Shown here one piece after another: positions 23,480-35,562 of a stretch of DNA of 64,000 nt (its first letter is position 1; each line of letters begins with the position of its first letter). The position numbers were made by a program, and so were the translations under genes. The notes under the pieces are model-generated. The model saw only the letters and a program-made list of their open reading frames with translations, was not told the DNA's origin and did not search any database. This DNA is from Branchinecta lynchi (Eukaryota > Arthropoda > Branchiopoda > Anostraca > Branchinectidae): the NCBI GenBank assembly GCA_023053575.1, contig JAKZAP010000014.1, positions 620,001-684,000 of the forward strand, given 5' to 3'.

Positions 23480-24639
23480 CCACCCGTTAGGGTACTTCCA
23501 GAAGGGCTAGGACGATGAAACTTGGCAGGCATATTACGGACCCAATCTTGGAAATAGTCACTTCCCCGATCCGACCACCCTGGGGGGATTGGAGGGAAGG
23601 GGAATCAGGAATCTTGAGGAATGTATAACTTTGGAACGGGTGATCGAATCTTAATGAAACTTGATAATTGGACAGACTAGCTCGTGTCTCGGATATCCCA
23701 TGTCAAGTCCTGACCGTGGATCCAAATGTAGGGGCTGAGTCGGAGGGGGGAACCGGAAATATTGTACGCTTCGAGCGAGCGATTGGGATGAAACTTAGTT
23801 GGAAGAACAGGCACAAGCCCTAGATACATCAGTGACAGAACCGGACTGGGAATGTGGGGGGAGTGGGGGGGGGATGTTCGAAATGCCTATGATTGCGAAT
23901 TAAGGCAGCCTACTTCCAGATGTGCTATGAGGATAAAACTTGGCTTGGACATTTGAGACTTGACAAGATTGGCTTAGAAATTGTCACTTCTCAGATCCCA
24001 CCATCCCTGAAAGTACTAATCCTAACAGCAAAATACAAAAAATACTCTGAAGCAAAATATACACTTTCATGATTCGCATGAGCCCATGATCATTTTTGCT
24101 TCAAGGATTTTACTCAAAAACGATTTTTTAGCACACTTAAAGTCGGTATCTGAATCAAAAAGTCAAAATAGTACTTTTAACCAACCGATATATATGTTCA
24201 CGATCCCAAAGGGTCCATGATCATTTTTGCTTAAAGGTTTTGGAATAATTGTGAGAAAATCAGAAAATCCAACCAAAAAATCATCACAACACCAGCGACT
24301 CTACAGGAGCATCGGCACCTTTGTCGCTGGAAAATGCGATTTAAGGTAAGTTAAGGTAAAGTAAACTATACATTTTCATGATTCCGAAGATCATCATTTT
24401 TCCATCAAGAGTGTTCATTACAGATGAGTCTCTGGCGCCATTAAAGTGTGAATCATCGCAGCCAAATGCAAAAATAAAATAGTTTTACGAACTATACATC
24501 TCGGGATTTCCAAGGACCCGTGATCATTTTATCTCAAGGATTTTGCTTACAAATGATCACAACAAACCCACAAATTGACAAATCCCTACTTTCATCCTCC
24601 GACCCATCTTTGCAAGTGCCATATGGCTTCCAGCTCTTG
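23480..24639 (+). mobile_element. Family A element, 5'-truncated copy A3
   Basis: Core units with GATGAAACTTGGCAGGCATA and G-runs are followed by a divergent 3' section. It ends CAAGTGCCATATGGCTTCCAGCTCTTG at 24639, the family 3' hairpin region in degraded form. The 5' palindrome is absent. Confidence 0.65.
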
Positions 24640-25627
24640 TCTACCAACATGCAAAACACCAGAATAGTTTTGTCCCTTCCTCTATTTCCATGCATAATAA
24701 CAATTAGTTGCAATGTCTTACGCTCCATCGTTGTCTGTTACCCCTATCACTACCTTAGTGATTTTGACCGTGATCGTTAGTCCTCAATTTGTGTGTGACT
24801 CTACCCCTCCAACTAGACTGGTCCGTAACTGATGCAACAAAACTGTATTCAACAGTCCGTTTATTTTTGTAAAAATATCGTAGTTTTTGGCCGACGTATG
24901 GAGAAACTCGGTGAATAGGAAGTTTCCGGACTAAGCCCCAGAGCAGCTTTTGATATTCTCCGGAAGCACTGTAATCAATCAACGCGACAATCACAATATT
25001 TACTTCGGTCCAGGCAGAACACTCTTGCTGAAGATTCTGCAAGATGGCGACTAAATTGTCCACAGATTGAAAGCCTGACGGGCAACTTAAACTAGCACTC
25101 AAGACGGGGGGGGGGGGGGTAGATGTTGAAATCTCCTAGCTATCAGTGAAGTGAACATCCACCCTCCCTCCAACGTGGCAAACACTCGAGAAGGAAAATT
25201 TCCAAGCTCCTTTCAACAAATGGAAACTATAAAGGACACTATATTGATAGCGACTCTCATTCAAGCTAGGCTGAAAAAGAACGGCAAGAGAGTACAGATG
25301 CAGTCGAGGAATGGTTCTTGGAACAGTTACTTAACTTTGAACAGTGCAAGCTCATCCAGTTGCTATGAAAAACGTCAACTACCGGTCAGCCAAACATAGA
25401 TGAGAGCTCGAAGAGCACATGAATGGGTGTTTTGGAGCTTCATCGTTTCACCATTTAGCTTAAAATCGCACTGTTCCGAGTTAACTAACTTTCAAAGAAG
25501 CATACCTCTACCGTACACGGAGCTTCAGGGAGATGAATAGCAACTTTGACGACTTTCTTTCTAACCGCTTCAAATTTAAATATTCTCCTTCGCTAAGTCA
25601 CCCACAACGTACTCTTTTCACACATTA

Positions 25628-25786
25628 GTTGCATTTTTGCAGATACCATGGTATCTGATAGCACGGTTTAAAGTCATTTTTGCAGTTATCGTTGTAGCTG
25701 ATACCACGGTCAAAAGATGTTTTTGTAGTTATCGTGGTATCTGGCCAGTTATCGTGGTCCAATATTTAGATACTACGGTCCAACAA
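25628..25786. mobile_element. Palindromic MITE, truncated copy 2
   Basis: The left terminus GTTGCATTTTTGCAGATACC after TA matches copies 1 and 3. The right part fades after a CAGTTATCGTGGTCC block, and no right terminus is present. Confidence 0.65.
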
Positions 25787-26093
25787 AGAATCAGATAGAA
25801 CCCATACAGCGACTATGAATACCCGACAAAATTGAGCGGATCTACAGAATTTGCTCTAGCTTTGAGCTGATCTTGATACCCGTTTACTCATCTTCCGTCT
25901 TCGCCGTTACTCATCGCAGAAAAAATAGTGCAGGAGGCTGGCAGGAGGCGTACTCCGCGCGCCGACCCGCTCTGGAGCTCGTCCATAGAGCCAATCAGCT
26001 TTGACTTCTACTTTTCGTCCCGGCGGGTTTACAGCGATTTGGCTGTTTGTAGAGGTAAGAAACGTGATGTGGCGCGAAGCTACTAGCCTCATA

Positions 26094-26900
26094 GCTTGTT
26101 CACACGGGGCTGAAACAGCGGCCGATTCTCGATCAGCGGCTGATTTACGCGCGTAAATAGCGGTTGAAAAAAATCAGCCGCTGATTTTCCAAATAGGCGC
26201 TTATTTTCGTCGCGGTCACCGACCGGGATAAAGTAAATCCTTTGGAATGTGACCTTTGAAGACTCGAGGGACAGTAAACAGACTGTAATTAGGGGAATTA
26301 GCCCAGATTGGAGAGTTTTAGGTCAATCCAGTTCAAATTCTGTCAGAGCAATGTGCAACATAACACGATTTTTACACTGAGCTACAAGGAGGATTTCGAA
26401 AAAAAGGTAGAATCATTTTCTAATTTCAATAGCGCATGTTCTGTTTGTCTGATACTTTTTTCAATGTTTTTCTTAGATAAAACAATAATTTGAATAATTT
26501 TCCCATTCAACCTTCACTGAAAAGTGAACACTAAATGATTGCATTGTATTCTCGTATTATTTATATCTATTATTAGTTATATTTGATGTTCAGTTTCAAA
26601 AACAAAAGTATTTAAATTAATTGTATTTGCTTTTTAACTTGAAATTTAGCAATTCGCCTGAAATCTGTCAATATTTAATTTGTGTTTTTTTATCTACTCT
26701 AAAGACTACAAATCAACTACATTTGACTTTGACAAACTCTCAAGATGTTTGTGTTAATTTTCTGTATTTTGTTACAAAGAAAAAGAATATTCGGAATTAG
26801 GTTTTTCTTTTTAGTTTTCCCGTCAACCACAAACAGTGATCTGTCGTCTGAACAGATCAGCCGCTGTTTACGCGCTTATTTCAGTCCCGTGTGAACAAGC
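26094..26900. mobile_element. 807-bp MITE-like inverted repeat element
   Basis: Termini GCTTGTTCACACGGGGCTGA and the complement of GCTTGTTCACACGGGACTGA match over 22 bp with one difference. CAGCGGCTGAT words recur inside both ends. A clear target duplication is not visible. The interior is AT-rich and non-coding. Confidence 0.7.
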
Positions 26901-27089
26901 TTGTGTGGCTCGTGTAACGGACAAGGTATGGGGAAATATTCGACTCCGCGTAGTCCATATTACAGAGATAGGGAGACGGAGGTTCTGTCAGATTATTTGT
27001 TCTTGATACTATGAGGAGCTTATTAGGACGACACAAGCTTGCATCACTGAAATAAACAATCGTTTTCCTGATAAATAAAAAGTACTCAC

Positions 27090-27178
27090 CTGACGGAATC
27101 TCATCGGCTGCCGAATGGCCCAGAATCGATCCATGCTCATCACCAAAATCGAAAATACACTGGCACTGACGGATATCC
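27090..27178 (-). CDS. Class A peptide-type GPCR, exon 3 (TM3 and DRY-like motif)
   Basis: An 89-bp exon too short for a simple ORF scan. The acceptor is TTTTGTAATAG and the donor CGTCAG|GTGAGTAC. Its first two bases join the last base of exon 2 to give Gly131, so the junction reads YLQG|ISVSASVF, the expected TM3 sequence. D147-R148-F149 is the DRY-equivalent motif at the cytoplasmic end of TM3, here DRF, followed by WAIRQPMRFRQ of intracellular loop 2. The exon ends in phase 0. It sits alone between a 19.9 kb intron and a 23.9 kb intron, both full of transposon remnants. Confidence 0.9.
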
Positions 27179-27223
27179 CTATTACAAAATAAAAATTAAG
27201 CTACGCCTCACAGTCTAAGAAAA

Positions 27224-27800
27224 TAAGACCAAAGGTTTAGATGGGATCGCAAAAACTGAATATTCATTGTAGTTATTGATCCACAACCAAATCTTGTAGA
27301 TTTCCTGTCTCTGTCAGGCCCCTTTAACAAATTGCTATTTATCCAAGATCAACCGCTTGAATATTTACAAAAAATGTTACCGTTTTGGTGTTTTTTGACA
27401 ACGTACGGACACATAACTAATCAGATGAGAAAACCAGGCTCGGGTATGGATTCAGCATGCACGTTTACTCTAATATCTCATCTTTAATCGTAAGTATTTC
27501 ACTCTGACCAAATTCCATGTTTTACCAGCATTCCCGGAGAACTGCATGCAGAGTAAAAGAGCTGGAAACATTGATCGGCGAATCTTTCAATACCAACCCG
27601 ATCTTGGGCAAATTTTGCCAGCTTATCCTTCAGGGCAATAAAGTTCAAAATCAGTTTTAGTACGTCTCCTTATCCCGTTACCGAATCTCTATTCGACTTC
27701 CGAAACTACTTTGAGCTTCGACCAAATTTCCGGTTTCGGCCGAATTCCGGGTGAACCATTTTTGTATAGTCGGCAATACAACAAAGCTTGGATCTGGATT
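27224..27800 (-). mobile_element. Family B fragment, copy B5
   Basis: Sequence closely related to the 3' half of B4, starting with AAGACCAAAGGTTTAGATGG and including AATCAACCGCTTGAA- and CAGATGAGAAAACC-like blocks in the same order. It is truncated on the other side, and lies 46 bp beyond GPCR exon 3 within intron 2. Confidence 0.6.
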
Positions 27801-27887
27801 TCCTTATTCATTAAACGATCTCATTAGCTGAAAAAACATATTTCGTTTGAAAAAAAACTTCGAGCCCAGAAAACGTCTGCTAAGACT

Positions 27888-28090
27888 AAGACCACAGAGA
27901 GAGACATTGCACACGCAACCAGCCCCCACTCTCCTTCTGTAAGGTTCAACAAAATATCTCAATCCCTTCGAGCCTATACGAGAGGACTGCCGAGCCCAGG
28001 CCGAGGCTAATACCTAAGCATCTTGGACCTAACCTAAGAGACATTGCTCACGCAATCGGCCCGACCAGCCCCCACTCTTTCTCCGGCATA
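27888..28090 (+). repeat. Imperfect direct repeat pair
   Basis: GAGACATTGCACACGCAA and GAGACATTGCTCACGCAA, each followed by CCAGCCCCCACTCT, occur about 140 bp apart. Confidence 0.5.
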
Positions 28091-28329
28091 TCGGTAATTA
28101 ATCAGAATTTCTTCACCAACGCGCGATAAGATTTCACCTCTTATGGATAAAAGGGTTTCACCTTCCCTCATTTCATCTTCACCAGTATCATCTGATATTC
28201 ATCAATTCTGGGGACTTTCGATCGGGAAAAACTAACTCTCGTGAGAGGTATTTATTCCTCCACCTTTGTTGCCAGGATTATGATCGTCTGGGCAAACCTT
28301 AAAGGACCCGTTGTACCTATAGGCAGTGT

Positions 28330-28995
28330 CTATCGTTCCCAGACCTGGAACTGATACCTCAAAAGCCAAAAGTACTCGACCGGTCGAGTAGGCTGCCACA
28401 CAGGAGCTAATAATAAGGGTTATAGTAATGAGGGTTATAGGAGCTATTAGTACTCGACGAGTCGAGGAATCGAGCCTCCAGTCGCTATCAGTACTGGACT
28501 GGTCGCGTACTTGTGTCTTGGGAAGCTAAAAGTACCTGACCGTATGGAACTTGGAGTCAGGAAGGAACAGGTCGAGTAATTACTACCATAGGAGCTATCT
28601 TTCCTCGACATTACAAATGAAATCCGGAAAGTTGTAAGGTCCAGTAACCAACCCCCCAGGGACTAATAGTACTCGACCATGTAACTGGTTAAGTAGGTCG
28701 AGTATTCACGGTAATGGCAGCTATTAGTACTCGACCAAAAAAAGAAGGATAGATGGGTCGAGTATTTGACGTCCCAGGAGCTGTTCGCACTCGACCTAAT
28801 ATTACTAATAAGAGGTCAAGTATTCAGGGCGCTGACGGCTAAAAATACTGTACCTGTTAAAGGAGGATTGGTAGGTCGAGTACTTGACGCCCTAGCAGCT
28901 GTTCGCACTCGACCTAATATTACCAATAAGAGGTCAAGGATTCAGGGTGGCGAGGGCTAAAAGTACTCGACCTGATGAAGGAGGATTGGTAATTT
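28330..28995. repeat. Array of hairpin units with AGTACTCGACC edges
   Basis: Seven or more units read TAGTACTCGACC...GGTCGAGTACT, each able to form a hairpin with a variable core, with AGGAGCT or GGCAGCT words between them. A larger direct duplication of about 126 bp (GCTGTTCGCACTCGACCTAA at about 28781 and 28900) shows recent expansion. It is not a CRISPR: the edges are inverted, not direct, and this is an animal intron. Confidence 0.75.
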
Positions 28996-29389
28996 TTGCC
29001 AATAGAATTTGAAGCTTCCATACATTACTTAAACCAGTGTATGGGTCGGCCGTTGTCCAACCATGGTTCCAAATCAATGGTGCAAAACTGCTGTTAGCTG
29101 TTATATCAACAACAAATTAAAATTTTAATGTCGCTGCTGGTTTCAATTTATGGCTAAACAAATTGGCAGATGCAATAAGAGCATGACGCTTGCCAAAGCC
29201 CAAAACACTATAGTTTTAACACACCTGGTTTCAAAACTAGTAAGGCTTGCTCGATCCAGGCTACATAAGACCCAAGAGCTGTGCTAGAGCTAAACATTTC
29301 AGCAACTTTAGCCCCCCCCCCCCCCTGAAATAAACACGGGAGTTAGACGAAATTTTACATGTATTCAAACAAGGGATAAAACGGATACG

Positions 29390-29582
29390 TCAGCTACGAT
29401 GCTGTTGCAGCGATATTTCGGCCCTTATTACCAAGGGTTGTCGTCAAGCACAACGTTGGGAAGAAACCAACCTTGCAGCTTCGTTTCTTCCCCAACGTTG
29501 TCCCTGATGTTCGACAGCCTGATGAAGACCCTTGCCAAGAAGGGCCGAAATATCGCTGCCACGGCATCATAGCTGACGTAGG
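29390..29582. repeat. Inverted repeat with GGGCCGAAATATCGC arms
   Basis: The left arm (minus) and right arm (plus) both contain a CCCTTNNNNAAGGGCCGAAATATCGCTGC block and a CATAGCTGACGTA word. They face each other around a central palindrome, CAACGTTG. The CTGATGA...GAAA spacing of the right arm resembles a hammerhead ribozyme core, as known in Penelope-like elements, but no complete fold was found. Confidence 0.6.
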
Positions 29583-29824
29583 TTATCCCTTTTTTCCATT
29601 GTCTGATTATATTTGTCCAGTCAGCTTGGGCTCAAGTAGTATTCTTCTTTTTACAATCGTACACTTTTTGTCAGGGAGGGGAATGCATTACCTGTCGAGG
29701 TGAAAGTTGTTTCCCCGATATATGTCATCAAGTCGCTACGACTTTTTTTTTTTTACAGATTTCTTCTGGTCTCTTCCTTCATCTAGTCATCCGTCACCAG
29801 CTCCCACCCATCGTCAAGTGTTAA

Positions 29825-30360
29825 GGCCCATTCACAACGGTTTTTAACTAATACTCGGTACCAGCCAGTTCCGGAAAGAACCGAGAATTAGCTGGGTCTC
29901 TGCCGTTCACAATCGATACTGGTGCCAATTTCGAGTACCAACTAGTCTCGCGCCCAAGTTTAAATCAGTTCAACTTTTCAGGGTACTAGCAAATCACATT
30001 ACTTAGGGTAATACTCGGCAATATTCCGATTGGCTAATGCTGAATCACGTCAGACCGAATATCAATGACCCAACTTCACTTTCGGTTTTCAAGACAGCAA
30101 GGAGCGGATCTGATTTTATCTATTGGGCTTGGTTCGAAACTAGCCAATCAGAATATTCCTCAATATTCCCCAAAATAATCTGATTGGCTAGTACCCTGAA
30201 AAGTTCAACTGATTTCAACTTGGGTGCGAGACTAGCTGGTATCCGGAACTGGCACCAATATCGATTGCGAAGGGCAGAAACCCAGCTAATTCTCGGTCTC
30301 AGAGCGATTTCCGGAACCGGCTGGTACCGAGTATCAGCTAAAACCCGTTTTGAACGGGGC
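29825..30360. mobile_element. 536-bp fold-back element with TTAA flanks
   Basis: Termini GGCCCATTCACAACGG and CGTTTTGAACGGGGC are flanked by TTAA (29821-29824, 30361-30364). The arms are about 170 bp, with matching blocks such as GGTACTAGCAAATCA and CTAGTACCCTGAAAAG. TTAA targets occur in piggyBac and Kolobok; a TTA target of Harbinger type is an alternative. Confidence 0.75.
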
Positions 30361-30369
30361 TTAACTGAA

Positions 30370-32470
30370 TTTTAAAAATATAGTAAAGGTTAACTTCAGA
30401 CACGAGGTTGATATAAAAAAAAAACCACCGAGACGGTCATTGACAATAACCTATCCTATATAATAACCGAAAGCGAGGTAGGTTATGAAAAATTTCGACC
30501 GAGCCGAAGGAGAGTTTGATATTTTTAACTGGCCGTCGCGGTTGTTATTGTGATATGAACCGAGATGGAGGTATCTTAACTATTATAACTTTTTCGAACA
30601 GAATATTTGTAGGAACTTGTTCTTCTTTTGTTGTACTTTTTTGCTAATGGGGGTAGGGAATTTTATTCTTGTAAAGTAGCAACCCAAGCCTACTCTAGAC
30701 CTTACTAAATTGACTAGTGTTGTAGCCCAGGCACTTACCAATACAGTCTTAACCTTTTTTAGCGATTGAGATGCCATCTAGCGGTCGTGAAAGCCTATTA
30801 TAGTATCTGCTAAAATGACCACTCTAGGGTCAGTAGAGGTAAAAAGCAGACAATAACAAAACCGCGCGTTGGCTCTTGAGAAAACCAGAAAAATTCGAGA
30901 TCAAAGACAGTGATCAATGATGAGTACCTAGCTTTTGGAAAGCAAGGGATAGCAGGATGTTGTTTCAGTTGACAAGATGTATTTTCAGTGGAAATCTGAT
31001 TGTAACAAGCTATGACTAGGGCATAGGCTGGTTCAGCTGGTTGTCTAAGAGAGTAAGATGCTCTGTTATTTTTCAACATTTATTTTACTTTTTATTTTAT
31101 TGTTAATTGTTATAAAATTTTAAAAGTAATTTTTTTTTTTGCTGAAAGTATTCTTTTTAATTTATTTTTGGAGGTCAGCTTCTACTTTTCAGCATTTGAG
31201 TAAAAATGCTCGATGAATTCAGTTGAGGAAAAGTGCTTAATAAACATCTGCGGAGGCTGGAGGCTGATACGGCTTCATATCAGCCTCTCTGGAGGATGCT
31301 ACGAGGTAACAATCTCCACAAAAGTAATTTTCATAATACAACTTCCTGGGGGACATAGGGAAGATACGCACTGCATACCTGATCGAGAAAAGTTATTTAT
31401 TTATGAAAGTGGAAATTTTACGCTGTTCTCTCTGTAATGCAATTGGCAGCTTCAGTGGGAGTATTTACTTCGATCTGAAAACTGTCGTTCAATCTTGTTA
31501 GTAGGCAAACGTATCTACGCAGTTTAAACGACGGCTCATGCAGCCCCCCCCCCCCCCCCCCCTTTCCAGTAAGAGACGAACTGTTTGTTTGTCCGTCACG
31601 CATGACGTCTAGCTAATGATTTAGGGCCTGAATGAACTTGGATATTATGGCAGCAAAGGTTCATTTAGGCACAAAATCGTTTGATCAGTCGGTTACTGGG
31701 CTTAAAATACTCCAATAATGATGTGTTTGAGCTGTCTAAGGTCAATAATTGGTTTTCACTCAAAATGCACTTGTCCTAGTGAGCTGTGCTCAAAACGACT
31801 TACCATAAAGAAGGCAAACGCGTCAAGCGGAAACTTTTTGTGGAGGAAAGATTTGTTTGAAAGGTGTTGAAATGTAGGGAAAAATGTCCCAAGGTTTTAA
31901 TACAGATAAAAACAAAGACAACTTTTCAAAATACTGAGAGAAAGTAGTATCAATCGCTACAAAAAGAAATTGGAATGATGATGACACATGGAAAATCCCA
32001 CCAGTTCCAAGTTCCAAGTCCTTTGGGATGGGGTGTGAGACGACGTCAAAAGATACTGCTGGCTAGTGCATGACAAGGATCAAGATACCCAGTTGACAAC
32101 AAAAACACAGAAGAAGAGGTTCAAAATTTTCCGTATTTCAATAAACATTTTTCTATACGGCAAAGTTAAAAAATCCAATTTTTGAAATCTTCCTTTTACC
32201 TCGAAAAATCCAACTTCCCGAATAAATTCTAGCTTTTAATGTGGTTCAAACCCTAAATCCCAAGCCTTAACACCACCTAAATTGACGCGCCCTTCCACTA
32301 TAGATAGTGAAGATTACAAAAGGCACCGACAAGTAATCCATCGTAGATTCTGTCAGTGTGTCTCTGACCACAACAACTATGTGAGATATTTTGCTTAAAG
32401 TTGGTATGGCAATGGTACCGCTCGACCTTTTTGAAACCAAGAGCTCAAAGAATATTGGGCTCAAAGAATA
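30370..32470. other. Unannotated intronic sequence
   Basis: No gene recognised. Poly-C (31544-31562) and A/T runs are the only simple features. The sequence at 30415-30560 is rich in CCGAG words but no element boundary is clear. Confidence 0.5.
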
Positions 32471-32475
32471 TTTAC

Positions 32476-33450
32476 CAAGAGCTATGAGCTCATATGGCAC
32501 TTCTTACGAGTAGGTGGTAAAGAAAGTTGATTAGAACGTCACAAAATACCCCGACATCTAAAAATGCGGTTTGGACCTAGAAATAGGATATCTAGTTTCA
32601 CTTAAGTCTGAAAATTTCTGGCGTCGTCTCGTATCGTCTAGGGCAAATGACTTTTCTACCTTCCAAGGTTCAACCCGATAGGTCCATTGTTTGGTCCCTA
32701 AATGCGACACACGATTTGGTTCGACTCCTAAATTGATAATCTTCTGCATTTTCTTGTACCATCTATCAAGTTTCACTCGAAACTGGGCATTTTTCTGAAC
32801 TTCCGGTGACTCTCTCCCCCCCCCCCCACCACCACCGTTGTCGGATTCGTTTTGAACCTTAAAATATGTCACCTAGGGCATATAATTCTATATATTCCAA
32901 GATATTCCACGATTCAAATCGTTCAACTTGTTTGAACCCTATGAGAGCAACATCATCTCCGGGACTCCCATCCAAACTCCCACCCACTGTTGCTGAATAC
33001 GACCCGGAACATAAACTTCGCATCTCTGACATCTCCTCTTCCCCTCCATCAACTTGACTGGAATCAGCGGCATAGCCGATCAGCAAATTTCCGATTCCCG
33101 CTTCGCCCAAAAAGCTTCCAAAGCTCATAAGCTGCGCATGCCACTAGATTCCGGACTCCCCGTCCCTCCACTCCTCCCACGATGGTCAGATCGAGGAAAC
33201 GACTGTTCAGAAGTCAATATGTTCGGGTCCCTGACACGCCTACCGAGTTTCATCGTTCTAGCACATCAGGAAGTAGCGAACTTGCACGACCACAAGGATT
33301 CCGGACCCCCCCCCCCCCCAACTCCCCCAGAGTGCCCGAATCTGGTCCTATTGTCAACGACGTATCTAGGACTTGCGCTTGTTCTTCCGACCAAGTTTCA
33401 TCCCGATCCCTCAACTCTAAGCGTTTCCAAAAATTCTCACGTCTTATAAG
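32476..33450 (-). mobile_element. Family A element, 5'-truncated copy A4
   Basis: Read on the minus strand it ends in GAGCT-CAT-AGCTC hairpin plus TTG at 32476, preceded by the AAGTGCCATAT word. Core units continue to 33450. The 5' palindrome and simple repeat are missing. Confidence 0.75.
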
Positions 33451-33849
33451 CAAACAGAGTTAGAACCAAGACATTTCACATCCCCAGGTAACCAAACAAA
33501 TATTGAAATAACCTAATCTAGGATCATCCCAAAGCTTTTACTGTAAACAAACCGCGTTTAGAAATCCAAAGATCTTGCAAGAACGGTCTCAGTCACATTA
33601 CTGTATGTGCTTGCTAGCCAGTCCGACCATTTAACCTCTTTTCGATTAGCAAGGTCATTCCAAGTGCAATAAAACCAAATCATTTTATTGCCTGATACCC
33701 CCTTTGTCAGAACTTCATCAAGAATAGCATATCATTGATCATATGACAAAACCGCCCAGTTTCCCGCGTGGTCTTATTTCTTGCTGTCACACTAATTTCC
33801 GCATATACATATTATACATCCACAGGTACACAATAGTTGAACTCGAGAC

Positions 33850-34600
33850 ATGTTATGGAAAATCTGGACCCAAGTTACCCATGCACGGGAGGTTAGGTGG
33901 CGGAGGGGGGGGGGGGTCGGGACCCATCAAATTGCATATCTAGAGCCATACATCCTCGACTATACCAGCTTAGAGTTTGATTCCAGTCACGGGTCAAAAA
34001 CTTTACTCATAGGCAAATTGGGCCCACTTGCCCATGAACGACGAGGGTGGGGGGTGATTCAGCTCCATATTTATATTCCCAACCCTATGGTCCAAAAGCA
34101 CAAAGGAACTTCATCGCCCTATCTCCAGTTTTAGTCAAGTTAAGAACATAAGAAAATGGCCAATCTGGGCCCAATTGCTCTCGAACCAAGTGAGGGGGGG
34201 TGGGGGCCCGTAAAAAGCAAAAAGAGACCCCAATACCCACAAACCTACCAAGTTCCAACTTGTTACCTGTTGATTCCTGTCACGGGTAGCGAACTTTATT
34301 CCTGGGCAATCTGGGCCTAGTTTCCCATGAACAGGGTGGGTGGGGAAGGTGAAACCTTTAAAGTAATTTCCCAGTCACATGGTTTACAAGTGCAAGGAAT
34401 TTCATGGTCTTATGTCCAGGTCTGGTCAAGTTATGAACATTATTCACTGTGCAATCTGGGCCCATCTGCCCCTGAACGGGGTGGGTGTGGGGGGTGGGAC
34501 CCCAAAATGCACAACTAGACCCCAATGCCTACAAGTATACCAAGTTTGAACTTGATACTTGCACTGGTTCACGAGTTATGAGCTTCACAAAAAAAAAGGT
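33850..34600 (+). repeat. About five units of a 147-bp tandem repeat (family C)
   Basis: The marker GGCAATCTGGGCCCA plus a GCCCATGAAC block recurs at about 33857, 34011, 34158, 34303 and 34449, a spacing near 147 bp. A G-run and CAAGTT(C/T)(G/C)AACTTG words follow in each unit. It is related in style, not obviously in sequence, to the cores of families A and B. Confidence 0.75.
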
Positions 34601-35562
34601 GAAACCGAAAGCCGAAAGCTGCTACAGCGCTCGCAATAGTGGATTGTTCCAAGGAACATTCCACTAAAAGCTAACACAATCGTCAAACCCTTCATTTTAA
34701 ATTATCTCACAAAGCCGATTTACGTTTAAACCTTTGCTATAACACAGAGACTTTTCAGCACGAAAAAAAAAACTTAATCTGTGCGCCCCAGGCAAAGATT
34801 TTGAAAATATGTCTGTTTTCTGCTTAAAATACAGAGATTTTAGTGGGAAACCACTTACAAAATTCGGTAAAAAAAACACAAGCTCAAATATACGATCTCG
34901 TATAAATCTCGTAGCTTACGATTCAAAGATCGGTTCGTGACCATGCGCCTAGAAACGGGTGATTTGCGGGCGAAATTCACGCTTTTCGCGAAATTCAACG
35001 CCGAAATATACAACTTAACAACAGACATTGCTTTTTTTATCCTGTCTATTTACTACGTTATCGAAGGCTCATTGTAACTTTTCCTTTCTTATTTGTACTC
35101 CGCTATTCCCCTTTTCGTGTTCAGTGCTTTAATAAAATGTCATCACCATCATCATTCTGACAAGCTCAAGAAATATGACTGATTCAGGCTCAGGTTCTTT
35201 TAATCAACAATACAACTCACCCACCCTCCCCCTAGAACCGCCCCCTGATCGCCCGCTAATGTCGAAGGCATTTCCGCCGGTATCAATTTCCTTGAACTCT
35301 TCATTGCTTATTTTACCCCCCCCCCTCCATCCTAGTTCACCACATCATTATTTATGCACCTCATTAAAGTCGAGAACGCTAATAAAATGTCACTCTTGGT
35401 TGCTCTTAGTATGCGCTTCAGTTTTTATGGTGTTGGTTTCTTCGTTCCTTAACAAGCTTTCAAATGCAGATGAACACAGAGCGTGTTCCACCCTACTTGC
35501 CGTAGTTACTACGCATGACGTCACGACTTCTGGGTTTTTGCCGTCACGGATGGAACGTTTTT

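Larger units (their letters stand above)
3061..27089. other. GPCR intron 3 territory (3179-27089) with exon 4 at its left end
   Basis: Between exon 4 and exon 3 of the receptor lies 23.9 kb of non-coding DNA. It is made up of the elements listed separately plus unique sequence at about 3240-3510, 3650-4260, 4440-4800, 5540-6150, 16790-20580, 22640-23480 and 24640-25620. In those stretches I see no confident gene. Confidence 0.7.

Noticed and set aside
24755..25102. 115-codon minus-strand frame as a further GPCR exon
   Set aside because: No membrane segment or class A motif, and exons 3 and 4 already join in phase without it.
28330..28995. CRISPR-like array
   Set aside because: Repeat edges are inverted hairpin arms, not direct repeats with uniform spacers. 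The locus is in an animal intron without cas genes.
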